From NCBI GenBank assembly GCA_036678685.1, contig JAZIHH010000020.1:620001-684000 (forward strand): a stretch of 64,000 nt of DNA. The letters are read 5' to 3'. The translations under genes were made by a program, and so were the position numbers. Numbering within the stretch: the stretch's first letter is position 1; every line of letters starts with the position of its first letter. The DNA comes from JAZIHH01 sp036678685 (GTDB taxonomy: Bacteria; Bacillota; UBA4882; UBA10575). Below the pieces are notes generated by a model. The model was not told the DNA's origin and did no database searches. It saw nothing but the letters and a program-made list of their open reading frames with translations. This document shows, in pieces, positions 25,784 to 34,195 of this stretch.

Positions 25784-26854
25784 GGTAGAAGGTATTTGAA
25801 GGACCGCGTCGTCCCCCAAAAGCAGTTGCAGAGGTTTTCCGCTCATCTCCTTGTTTCCGGCGAGCTTAACCCGGTAGCCGAGAATGCTCCGGCTCAAAGT
25901 CAGGTTTTTGACTTGAACTTCCGCGAAAAGAATGGAGTCTTCCAGCCTGCTTTGGACGACCAGTCCGCCCTCGCCCACGGTTACCCAGGGCCCAAGGGTG
26001 GCATCTTTGACCTGACAACCGGCGCCGAGGCAGACCGGTCCGATAATCCGGGAGTTTTCGAGACGGCTGCCCGGTCCGGCCTGAAGGACCCCGGTCACGT
26101 GGGTGTTCTCCAATGATGACCCCTGCGTACAGGGTTCGATGGTTTGCAACAGGCAGCGCCCGGCCTCCAAAAGACTGCCGGGGCTACCCGTATCCAGCCA
26201 CCAGCCGGTTAAAAGGCGGTATTCCACGCGTTTTCCCCGGTCGATGAGGTTTTGTACGGCATCGGTGATTTCCAGCTCGCCGCGGGCCGACGGAGAAATA
26301 CTTCTTATGGAATGATAAATGGAGGGAGAGAAAAAATAGAGACCGGTAAGGGCCAGGTTGCTCCGGGGATGTTGGGGTTTTTCCACCACCCGGACCACCC
26401 GGTTTTCCTCAATTTCCGCCACGCCGAAATCTTGGGGGTTATTTACCTTCCGCAGCAGTACCAGACAGTCCGGCCGGCTCTTTTGGAAAGCGGCGACGAA
26501 TTTTTCCAAGGGTTCCTCCAAGAGATTATCTCCAAGATACATGAAAAACGGCCCGCCCGCCAATTTCGCTTCGGCGGCCAGCACGGCATGGGCCAGGCCG
26601 CCGGGGCGGGATTGGGAAACGTAAGTAACCCGGAGACCCCACCGGCTTCCGTCACCAACCGCTTCCAGAAAAGGTCTTTTCTTTTCTCCGGTCAGCAGGA
26701 TGACGTGGCGAAGGTCGGCGCGGGCCAGTGCTTCCAAAATATGATACAACACGGGTTTGTTAACTACCGGCGCCAGTTGTTTCGGAACAGTGTGCGAAAA
26801 TGGGCGGAAACGGGTCCCTTCACCGCCGCAGAGGAGAAGAACTTTCATGGACAT
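25757..26854 (-). CDS. RmlA-like nucleotidyltransferase with left-handed beta-helix C-terminus
   Basis: About 365 residues. The N-terminal nucleotidyltransferase domain has LLLCGGEGTRFRPFS and VPKQLAPVVNKPVLYH, FFMYLGDNLLEEP, VVEKPQHPRSNLALTGLYFF and WWLDTGSP, as in long-form glucose-1-phosphate thymidylyltransferases. A hexapeptide-type beta-helix follows from about 245. It would make an NDP-sugar for the neighbouring glycosyltransferases. ATG 26854 is preferred to upstream ATG 26920 on homology. The last ten residues and the stop codon are read from the repeat array, so the native C-terminus has been replaced. It heads the minus-strand operon and is divergent from tepA. Confidence 0.88.
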   Translation of the reverse strand: MSMKVLLLCGGEGTRFRPFSHTVPKQLAPVVNKPVLYHILEALARADLRHVILLTGEKKRPFLEAVGDGSRWGLRVTYVSQSRPGGLAHAVLAAEAKLAGGPFFMYLGDNLLEEPLEKFVAAFQKSRPDCLVLLRKVNNPQDFGVAEIEENRVVRVVEKPQHPRSNLALTGLYFFSPSIYHSIRSISPSARGELEITDAVQNLIDRGKRVEYRLLTGWWLDTGSPGSLLEAGRCLLQTIEPCTQGSSLENTHVTGVLQAGPGSRLENSRIIGPVCLGAGCQVKDATLGPWVTVGEGGLVVQSRLEDSILFAEVQVKNLTLSRSILGYRVKLAGNKEMSGKPLQLLLGDDAVLQIPSTGGSSPGAP

Positions 26855-27034
26855 TCTCTTTCCGCCTCTCTTCTCCGGAACATTACCTATCAATAAAGAC
26901 AGGCTCAAAATTTGTGCCAAAGGAACGATCTATCATATGCGGCAAAAACCTGTAGGTTGCAAGAGAGAGCAGTATTTTTTAACCGGTGCCAACCGATACT
27001 AACAAAAAGACGCAAAAAGAAAAGAGGGGATCAA

Positions 27035-27793
27035 ATGCGCTTTCCACTGCAAAACAGTTCCGGTCTCTCTTCCCGCATGAGTGAAGAGAACAACGGAAAA
27101 GAGGAGGCCGGGGGGGAACGCCCCGTTTCCCGGCGGCGACTGTCCCTGCAAAACCTGAGGCTACTGGGACAGATGAACCTTCCGCCGCCTGTGCCGGCGG
27201 ATCTGCACTGCCTGGTGATTATTGGCCAAATAGAAGGACATATGATTTTACCGGCCAAAAACAAAACTACCAAGTATGAGCATATAATCCCCCAACTGGT
27301 GGCCGTTGAACAGAACCCCCACATCAAGGGATTGCTCGTCATCTTGAACACCGCCGGCGGTGATGTCGAGGCCGGACTGGCCATTGCCGAGATGATTGAA
27401 GGGCTTTCCAAGCCCACGGTAACACTGGTCCTGGGCGGAGGACACTCCATCGGCGTCCCCATCGCCACCGCCGGCGATTACTCTTTTATCGCCGGGACGG
27501 CGACCATGACCATCCATCCCCTCCGCCTCACCGGAATGTTAATCGGGATTCCCCAGACCTATGAATACCTGGAAAAAATGCAAGACCGGGTGATTAAATT
27601 CATTACGGAACATTCACGCATCAGCGAAGAAAAACTGCGGGAACTGATGTTTAAAACCGGAGACCTGGTGCGGGATGTGGGTACGGTTTTGGTGGGAAAA
27701 GACGCAGTGGAGCAGGGGATAATTGATGAGGTGGGAGGAATTAGCAGGGCTTTACAGAAACTGAAAGAACTGGTTTCCTTGCAGAACCGGTAA
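27035..27793 (+). CDS. tepA: TepA-type ClpP-fold protease (translocation-enhancing protein)
   Basis: A 252-residue ClpP/crotonase-fold serine protease of the TepA/YmfB type: NTAGGDVEAGLAIAEMI, LVLGGGHSIGVPIATAGD (nucleophilic Ser in the GHSIG segment), TATMTIHPLRLTG (His), and a C-terminal VGKDAVEQGIIDEVGG. In Bacillus it is thought to clear signal peptides or assist secretion and sits next to ylzJ and spoIIIE, the same order as here. The start at 27035 has AGAGGGGA four bases upstream. Cytoplasmic or membrane-associated. Confidence 0.9.
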   Translation: MRFPLQNSSGLSSRMSEENNGKEEAGGERPVSRRRLSLQNLRLLGQMNLPPPVPADLHCLVIIGQIEGHMILPAKNKTTKYEHIIPQLVAVEQNPHIKGLLVILNTAGGDVEAGLAIAEMIEGLSKPTVTLVLGGGHSIGVPIATAGDYSFIAGTATMTIHPLRLTGMLIGIPQTYEYLEKMQDRVIKFITEHSRISEEKLRELMFKTGDLVRDVGTVLVGKDAVEQGIIDEVGGISRALQKLKELVSLQNR

Positions 27794-27818
27794 CCGCCGG
27801 TGGAAAGGGGTTGATTAG

Positions 27819-28040
27819 ATGCTGCTTTACACCATATTTTCTCCGGAAGAAGTGTTGGATGAGGGGGAAACCGTAGAAGAAGAACCTTTTACCGTGACGA
27901 TGGAGGGGAAAAAACTTCTGGTTTCTCCCGCGGGGCCGGGAAGAGGACGCATTCTCCAGTTGCTCAGTACCGATCCGGCCGATTTTCTCGACTCCCGTTG
28001 GGAGCCGGGAAAGATGATCTTTTGGTTAAAACCTGATTAA
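27819..28040 (+). CDS. ylzJ: YlzJ-like small protein
   Basis: A 73-residue protein starting MLLYTIFSPEEVL, the hallmark of YlzJ, a short conserved Bacillota protein of unknown function found directly after tepA. An acidic middle (DEGETVEEE) and a closing DFLDSRWEPGKMI fit the family. It is 25 bases after tepA with GGAAAGGGG as ribosome site and therefore cotranscribed. The adjacent IS256 element now lies between it and the rest of the original gene string. Confidence 0.8.
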   Translation: MLLYTIFSPEEVLDEGETVEEEPFTVTMEGKKLLVSPAGPGRGRILQLLSTDPADFLDSRWEPGKMIFWLKPD

Positions 28041-28139
28041 AATCCTAAAAAAAGGTGTTTTCTTTACAGAACATTGCTTCTTTAAGGAAGGAGAATCAAG
28101 AGAGAAAACGAATAATAAACAACATGCCCGGATTTTGAA

Positions 28140-29529
28140 AGTTAAGTCCGTATAATGGTGTAAAATTGGTTTCCTAAAAAAGAGGGAGCCATTAACAAAT
28201 TCCTCAGTTAGAATAGAAGTTGGACAAACCAAAATTCTAAGAGGAGGAATTTGAATGGCTCAATACCAGATTACCGTAGATCAAGAACTTTTGCATCGTC
28301 TATTTTTAGGCAATAACAAGGATTCCGGTGTGTCAGCGCTATTGGAATCGGTATTGAACCAGATTTTGCAGGCGCAAGCCACCGAACAGCTTCAAGCCGA
28401 GCCATACGAACGTACTGATAAAAGAAAGGGTTATCGTAACGGCACACGCGAGCATCCTCTTACCACCCGGGTCGGAACCATAACCCTACGTGTTCCGCGT
28501 TTTCGTAACGGCCAGTTTTCCACTGAGATGTTTGCCCGCTATCAGCGGAGCGAACAGGCCTTGGTGCTGGCCTTGATGGAAATGGTAATTAACGGGGTCT
28601 CTACCCGTAAGGTCAGTCAGATAACGGAAGAGTTATGTGGTACCGAATTTTCCAAATCCACTGTTTCAGAGTTGTGCAAGAAACTGGACCCCATTGTGAA
28701 CGCTTGGAATAACCGGGACTTGCGGGAAAGATGCTATCCTTTTGTCTTGGTGGACGCTTTCGTACTGAAGATTCGTGAAGACGGCCGCGTCCGTTCCCGG
28801 AGCGCTATGATCGCTATCGGCATAAATACCGAAGGCTACCGGGAAGTTTTAGGTCTCATGCTGGGCGACAGTGAATCCGAAGCCAGTTGGAGCCAGTTTT
28901 TTTCCTGGCTTAAAAGCCGTAACCTGCGTGGTGTCGAACTGGTAGTATCAGATGACCATGGCGGCCTGGTCAAGGCGGTTCGCCGCTACTTCCAGGGTGT
29001 TACCTGGCATCGCTGCCAAACCCACTTTATGCGTAATATCATGGACGCTACGCCTAAGTCGGCAAAAGAAGAGCTTTATCCGCATCTGCGAGCTATTCTG
29101 AATGCGCCTGATATCGGTACTGCCCGGTTGTTATTGAATCAAACCTTGGAGACATTTGAGAAAAAAGCACCCAAGGCCATGCAAATACTTGAAATGGGCT
29201 TTGATGATGCTACCGCGGTCCTTATGCTGCCGGAAAAATATCGCCGGCGTTTGCGTACTACAAACGCTGTCGAGCGTCTTATCGAAGAGATTAGGCGCAG
29301 GGAACGAGTTATCCGTATTTTCCCGAACCGGGAATCGGCAATTCGCCTAATTGGAGCCTTACTTATGGAAATTGACGACAAGTGGATAGCCGGCAAAAAA
29401 TACCTGGATATGAGTGAATACCTTCAGTGGCAAGAAGAGCAAAAACAAACCAATGATCAAAGCAATATTGCGTATATCAGATAAGCTTATTGATAACTGA
29501 GGAATTTACACACTAATCTGGACTTGATC
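28140..29529 (+). mobile_element. IS256-family insertion sequence, complete with target-site duplication
   Basis: A 1390-bp element. The left end reads AGTTAAGTCCGTATAATGG and the reverse complement of the right end GATCAAGTCCAGATTAGTG, imperfect inverted repeats resembling the ends of IS256. It is flanked by a perfect 8-bp direct repeat ATTTTGAA (28132-28139 and 29530-29537), the duplication size known for IS256. A second perfect 14-bp inverted pair lies inside (28197-28210 and 29494-29507). The element carries one intact transposase gene, so it may be recent and active. Confidence 0.9.
28255..29484 (+). CDS. IS256-family (mutator-type) transposase
   Basis: A 409-residue transposase. Family landmarks: YRNGTREHPLTTRVGTITL, VPRFRNGQFS, LMEMVINGVSTRKVSQI, catalytic Asp in LVDAFVLKIRE and in VVSDDHGGLVKAV, WHRCQTHFMRNIM, and the Glu region NAVERLIEEIRRRERVIRIF with NRESAIRLIGALLME. 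No frameshift or internal stop is seen. A strong AGAGGAGG ribosome site lies before the ATG, within the element. It catalyses cut/copy-and-paste movement of the flanking IS. Confidence 0.97.
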   Translation: MAQYQITVDQELLHRLFLGNNKDSGVSALLESVLNQILQAQATEQLQAEPYERTDKRKGYRNGTREHPLTTRVGTITLRVPRFRNGQFSTEMFARYQRSEQALVLALMEMVINGVSTRKVSQITEELCGTEFSKSTVSELCKKLDPIVNAWNNRDLRERCYPFVLVDAFVLKIREDGRVRSRSAMIAIGINTEGYREVLGLMLGDSESEASWSQFFSWLKSRNLRGVELVVSDDHGGLVKAVRRYFQGVTWHRCQTHFMRNIMDATPKSAKEELYPHLRAILNAPDIGTARLLLNQTLETFEKKAPKAMQILEMGFDDATAVLMLPEKYRRRLRTTNAVERLIEEIRRRERVIRIFPNRESAIRLIGALLMEIDDKWIAGKKYLDMSEYLQWQEEQKQTNDQSNIAYIR

Positions 29530-29574
29530 ATTTTGAATAACTTTAGGATGATAATAGATTAAACGGAGGACCTA

Positions 29575-31305
29575 ATGACTGTTTTCACTCAGGAACTGAT
29601 TTTCGGCCTGGTTGGAGGGTTGGGTCTCTTTTTGTTCGGCCTCTTCCTGATGGGGCAGGGTTTTCAGAAGATTGCCGGTGACCGGATTCGCCGCTTTCTC
29701 GAGAGAACAAAGAGTCCGTTGCCGGCGGCCGTGACGGGAATCCTGCTGACCGTGGTTCTTCAGGATGGCGCGGCCGCTGTTGTTTTGGTGGTCAGTCTCC
29801 TCAATTTCGGACTGATTCGTTTAAAACAGGCTTTATGCATGCTGTTCGGCATTAACCTGGGGATCACCGTCATTGTGCATTTGATCTCTTTCCGTCTGGA
29901 ACATTATCATCTGCTGGCCGTAGCGGTCGGGTTTTTGCTCTATTACTTCGGGCGGAAACGTTTCACCCGTTACCTGGGATACAGTATCCTCGGTTTCGGC
30001 CTGGTCTTTACCGGTCTTAACACTTTGCTTACCGTGATGAAGCCGCTGGCCGACGATCTTTTAGTGCAGGGCGTGGTATCGCGATTCAGCCGCTGGCCGC
30101 TGTGGGGTTATCTTTCCGGCGCCGTGGCCACTTTTTTGGTCCAAAACAGTCCTGCTACCATCGGCCTGCTGCAGATCCTGGCCGGGCAACCGGTGATGAA
30201 GGGCAGTTTATGTTTGTCTCTTCTCCCCCTCTCCGCGACTTTACCGTTTCTTTTCGGGACGAACCTGGGGATTTGCACCACCGCCACCTTGGCTTCTTTA
30301 AAAGCGAATATTCAGACCAAAAGGGCGGTCCTGGCCCAGTGGATTTTTAACCTGGTGACGGCTTTTTTCTGTTTGCTGCTGGTGGATCCTTTTTCCCGTC
30401 TGGTCCGGGCGGTGGTACGGGGGTTGTGGGTGTTTACCGGATGGATCGGGGAATTCTTTTTTTTGATCCCCGCCAAATTGATGCCGCAAGAGATTTATTT
30501 GCTCAGCCGGGAGATCGCCGTCGCGCATACCATCTATAACCTGCTCATCCTTATTGTCTGGTTGCCCCTGCTTAATCCGTTGGTGAAAACCGTCGAGCGC
30601 CTGCTGCCGGCAAGACGGCCCGAGGATGAACTTGGCGAAACGGTATTTCTTAACGAAAGAATGTTTGACGCGCCGCCCTTGGCCTTACGCCTGGCCACCA
30701 AGGAAATTTTGAAAATGGCGGATCTGACCCTGGCTATGCTTGGCTTGGCCCAGACGGTATTTACGAAAGGAGACCCTTCCTTCATCCGGGAAGTGCAGCA
30801 AAAAGAAGATGTTGTGGACAGCTATCAAGAACGGATTACTCATTATCTTTCCAACCTGCTTTCCAGGAGTATCTTGACGGCGGCGCAATCTCAATACCTG
30901 GCCGGCTTGTTCCACGTGGTCAATGACGTGGAACGGATCGCCGATCATGCATGCAATATCACCCGCTGCGCAGAGGAGAAGATCAAGGAGAAACTTCCCT
31001 TCTCCACCCTGGCCATCAGCGAACTGGAACTTTTATACGATAAGGTAACGGCCCTTTGCCAAAAATCCTTTTTGGCCTTGAAGGAAGATGATCCGGAGGA
31101 AGCCCGGCAGGTGCTGGAGAGGGAGGAGGCCGTGGACCGGCTGAAAGAGGAGATGCGGCAGAATCATATTAACCGGTTGAATCAGGGCAAATGTTGGCCG
31201 GCTTCAGGCATTCTTTACATGGAAATCATCTCCAACCTGGAACGGATCGCGGACCACGCCGCCAACATCGCCCAGGTGGTTTTGAGAAAAAAGAGGGGTG
31301 TGTGA
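29575..31305 (+). CDS. Na+/phosphate cotransporter-family membrane protein with PhoU domain
   Basis: A 576-residue protein. The first 330 residues contain about eight to ten membrane helices of the NptA/YjbB type in two inverted repeats (GGLGLFLFGLFLMGQGF at the start). A cytoplasmic PhoU-like helical domain follows (about 370-560; VVNDVERIADHACNI and ISNLERIADHAANIAQVV). In the family each repeat normally has a QSSSA substrate loop; here the positions read QDGAA (Q63) and QNSPA (Q190), so transport of phosphate is uncertain. Possibly an anion transporter or regulator. It lies just after the IS and is coupled to spoIIIE by a TGATG overlap. Confidence 0.85.
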   Translation: MTVFTQELIFGLVGGLGLFLFGLFLMGQGFQKIAGDRIRRFLERTKSPLPAAVTGILLTVVLQDGAAAVVLVVSLLNFGLIRLKQALCMLFGINLGITVIVHLISFRLEHYHLLAVAVGFLLYYFGRKRFTRYLGYSILGFGLVFTGLNTLLTVMKPLADDLLVQGVVSRFSRWPLWGYLSGAVATFLVQNSPATIGLLQILAGQPVMKGSLCLSLLPLSATLPFLFGTNLGICTTATLASLKANIQTKRAVLAQWIFNLVTAFFCLLLVDPFSRLVRAVVRGLWVFTGWIGEFFFLIPAKLMPQEIYLLSREIAVAHTIYNLLILIVWLPLLNPLVKTVERLLPARRPEDELGETVFLNERMFDAPPLALRLATKEILKMADLTLAMLGLAQTVFTKGDPSFIREVQQKEDVVDSYQERITHYLSNLLSRSILTAAQSQYLAGLFHVVNDVERIADHACNITRCAEEKIKEKLPFSTLAISELELLYDKVTALCQKSFLALKEDDPEEARQVLEREEAVDRLKEEMRQNHINRLNQGKCWPASGILYMEIISNLERIADHAANIAQVVLRKKRGV

Positions 31306-33482
31306 TGTATCGTCTCTTGCGGAGGAAAAACAAACGGGAGCAGCCAAAAACGAAAAAGGTCCGGCCGGCAAGAAAACCCCGTCCCGAACTGACCCCCCGT
31401 CAACGGGAATTACGGCGGGAACTGGCCGGGGTGTTCGTTCTGGGTTTGGCGGCTTTAACCTTTATTTCCCTGGCGGTTGAAGAGTCCGGGGCCTTTGGCG
31501 AGACGGCGCGGGCTTTTCTCTACCGCCTGGCCGGGGAAAAAGGAGCGTATTTTCTTCCCTTGATCATCGGTGCTTTTGGCTGGCAACTGGTGAGAAAACC
31601 GCAACAAAAGGCCATTTTTTCGACCCGGTTTTGGGGGTTTATCCTCTTTTGCCTCTGGTGGATTGTGGTTTTATATATGGCCGTGGAGAGCCTGCCGGTG
31701 GGCGCGCCCTTGCCGGTCTGGTACAGCGGGCGCGGCGGGTTTTTGGGCGGGGTAATCCTTTACTATCTGTATCAAGTTTTTTCCTTCTTCGGCACCCTGG
31801 TTGTTTTAAGCTTGCTGATGGTGACGGCGTTAATTCTGATGCTTAACCGCCCCCTTATCCAGGTTTTCAAGGATATTGCCCGGTTGTTGTTTCATCTTTT
31901 GCTTCGTCGCCGGCCGAAAAAGAAAGCCGGTGCCGATCCGGCGGCGGAGGTAACCGCCGCGGCCGAGCCCGCACCGGGGGAAAAGAGTATCTTTGAACCG
32001 AAAAAGCGGGAAGAGCAAGAGTTTTCCGGTTTGAATATTTCCGGCCGCCCCGGACAGAAATTGGGACCGTATCATCTTCCGCCTTTGGATCTTTTAGAGA
32101 ATTCCACCCGTTTCCGGCGCAGTTCGAGAAGTGTGGTTGATCAGTCAGAACAATTGGAGAGGACTTTGGCCTCTTTTGGGGTGAAAGCCAGAGTAATCGA
32201 GGTTTTTCATGGTCCGGTCATCACCCGCTATGACCTGCAGCCGGCCCCGGGCGTGAAAGTTAGCAAAATTGTTAACCTCGCCAATGACCTGGCTTTAGCC
32301 CTGGCCGCCCGGGGCTTGCGCATTGAAGCGCCGATTCCGGGCAAAGCCGCGGTGGGGATTGAGGTCCCCAACCGGGAACCCCGGCTGGTTACCATCAGGG
32401 AGGTTCTGGAAACAAAGGAATTTTGGGAAGCAGGAAAACTGGGCGTGGCCATCGGCGTCGATATTGCCGGGCAACCGGTGGTCGCTTCTTTGGAACGGAT
32501 GCCGCATCTGCTCATCGCCGGGGCTACCGGGTCGGGAAAGAGTGTATGCCTGAACGTTTTGATTTTAAGCCTGCTTTATAAAGCGTCACCGGCCGAAGTA
32601 AAAATGATTATGATCGATCCCAAAATGGTGGAGTTGTCTTTGTACAATGGAATACCCCATCTTTCCGTGCCGGTGGTGACCGAGCCCGAAAAAGCGGCGG
32701 CGGTTTTGAAAGCGGTGGTGGCGGAGATGGAGAACAGATATAAATTATTCGCCGCCCGCGGGGTGCGGGATCTTACCCGTTACAACCAGTCTTTAAAGAA
32801 GGACGAAACGGCCCTCCCTTATGTGGTGGTCATCATTGACGAACTTGCGGATTTGATGATGGTCGCCCCGGTGGAGGTGGAGGACGCCATCTGCCGTTTG
32901 GCGCAAATGGCCAGGGCCACCGGGATCCACCTGGTGGTGGCCACCCAACGTCCTTCGGTGGACGTGATTACCGGTTTGATCAAAGCCAATATTCCCTCGC
33001 GGATCGCTTTTGCCGTCTCCTCCCAGGTGGATTCGCGGACGATTCTGGACTCGGCCGGCGCCGAGCAACTATTGGGAAGAGGCGATATGCTCTTTGCGCC
33101 TGTAGGGGCCCTGAAACCCCTCCGGGTGCAGGGAGCACTGGTTTCCGACGAGGAACTGAAAAGAGTGACCGAGTTCTGGCGCGCCCAGGGAAGCCCGGAT
33201 TACGTTGAAGCTTTTCTCCAGGCGGAGAAGGTGGAGAAAACCGGGAAAAACAGGGAAGAAGAAGACGAACTGTTCTGGGACGCGGTTAAACTGGTGATCG
33301 ATTGCGGACAAGCCTCCGCTTCCCTGTTGCAGAGGAGGTTTCGCATCGGATACACCAGAGCGGCCCGGTTGGTGGATATGATGGAGGAACGGGGCTTTGT
33401 CGGTCCCCACGAAGGAAGTAAACCGCGGAGTGTTTTAATCACCAAGCGTCGTCTGGAAGAGATTTTAAAAGAAGAAAAATAA
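31305..33482 (+). CDS. spoIIIE: DNA translocase FtsK/SpoIIIE
   Basis: A 725-residue FtsK/SpoIIIE-family ATPase. Four N-terminal membrane helices (about residues 40-180) are followed by a variable Ala/Glu-rich linker, the alpha-beta motor with Walker A GATGSGKS (406-413), Walker B VVIIDELADLM, the VATQRPSVDVITGLIKANIP segment, and a C-terminal gamma winged-helix domain that reads KOPS/SRS (RRFRIGYTRAARLVDMMEE). It pumps chromosomal DNA across the division or sporulation septum. The neighbourhood with tepA and ylzJ points to SpoIIIE. ATG 31305 shares bases with the previous stop codon. Confidence 0.95.
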   Translation: MYRLLRRKNKREQPKTKKVRPARKPRPELTPRQRELRRELAGVFVLGLAALTFISLAVEESGAFGETARAFLYRLAGEKGAYFLPLIIGAFGWQLVRKPQQKAIFSTRFWGFILFCLWWIVVLYMAVESLPVGAPLPVWYSGRGGFLGGVILYYLYQVFSFFGTLVVLSLLMVTALILMLNRPLIQVFKDIARLLFHLLLRRRPKKKAGADPAAEVTAAAEPAPGEKSIFEPKKREEQEFSGLNISGRPGQKLGPYHLPPLDLLENSTRFRRSSRSVVDQSEQLERTLASFGVKARVIEVFHGPVITRYDLQPAPGVKVSKIVNLANDLALALAARGLRIEAPIPGKAAVGIEVPNREPRLVTIREVLETKEFWEAGKLGVAIGVDIAGQPVVASLERMPHLLIAGATGSGKSVCLNVLILSLLYKASPAEVKMIMIDPKMVELSLYNGIPHLSVPVVTEPEKAAAVLKAVVAEMENRYKLFAARGVRDLTRYNQSLKKDETALPYVVVIIDELADLMMVAPVEVEDAICRLAQMARATGIHLVVATQRPSVDVITGLIKANIPSRIAFAVSSQVDSRTILDSAGAEQLLGRGDMLFAPVGALKPLRVQGALVSDEELKRVTEFWRAQGSPDYVEAFLQAEKVEKTGKNREEEDELFWDAVKLVIDCGQASASLLQRRFRIGYTRAARLVDMMEERGFVGPHEGSKPRSVLITKRRLEEILKEEK

Positions 33483-33604
33483 AGAAAAAGGAATTTTGTC
33501 CGGGGGGTCAAAAAATATAACCGGACAAGATACATGATAACAGAGAGAGGGGGACCGGCGCCTTTTTCCGTCCGCCAGGGACGGGACTCCAGGGCGCCCG
33601 GGTA

Positions 33605-34153
33605 ATGAAAGAACTGCTGGAAATTCTGAAAAAAGCACGGGAAGAAAAAGGAATCTCCTTGGAGGAGATTCAGCAGGAAACCAGGATATCCATGAAATAT
33701 CTGCGTGCTATTGAAGCCGGTGAATGGCATAAACTTCCCGGGGAATTTTACCGCCGGGCTTTCCTGGCCAGTTTCGCCGCTCAGGTCGGCCTGGACAGGG
33801 AGGAGATCCTGGACCGGTACGACCGGCTGCAAGGAAGGAAGGAGCCGGAGGTGGAAGAAAACCGGGAGGATCTCTCCAGGGAAGTGGCGGTCGCCGGGTA
33901 TTCACGCTTTTCGCGCTCCCGCTTGGTTTGGCGGGTTGGTCTGGGAATTATCTTGCTTCTCTTCTTGCTTCTCGCCGTCGCATATTATTTTCAGTGGCCG
34001 GCGGCGCTGTTTCCGCCGGCCGGCGGAGAGGAAGCGGCGGCGGGGGAGATGACCCCGGCCTTGGAAGGCGGAGAAGAGACCTTGGAACCGGATTTTCCCG
34101 GCTGGTCCGGTGAAGAAACAGCCACAGAATCTGCGGTGAACACCCGCTTCTGA
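33605..34153 (+). CDS. RodZ/YmfM-like helix-turn-helix membrane protein
   Basis: A 182-residue protein with an Xre-type helix-turn-helix (residues about 3-70; EILKKAREEKGISLEEIQQE and KYLRAIEAGEWHKLPGEFY), a basic juxtamembrane stretch, one transmembrane helix (about 112-132; VGLGIILLLFLLLAVAYYF) and a short acidic exterior tail. This is the RodZ layout that links MreB to the envelope and sets rod shape, but the periplasmic domain is much shorter than in Escherichia coli RodZ, as in Bacillus YmfM relatives. It follows spoIIIE by about 120 bases on the same strand. Confidence 0.8.
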   Translation: MKELLEILKKAREEKGISLEEIQQETRISMKYLRAIEAGEWHKLPGEFYRRAFLASFAAQVGLDREEILDRYDRLQGRKEPEVEENREDLSREVAVAGYSRFSRSRLVWRVGLGIILLLFLLLAVAYYFQWPAALFPPAGGEEAAAGEMTPALEGGEETLEPDFPGWSGEETATESAVNTRF

Positions 34154-34195
34154 GTTTGTGCTTTGCTTTGTATCCAAGTTTTATTCAAGTCTCAT

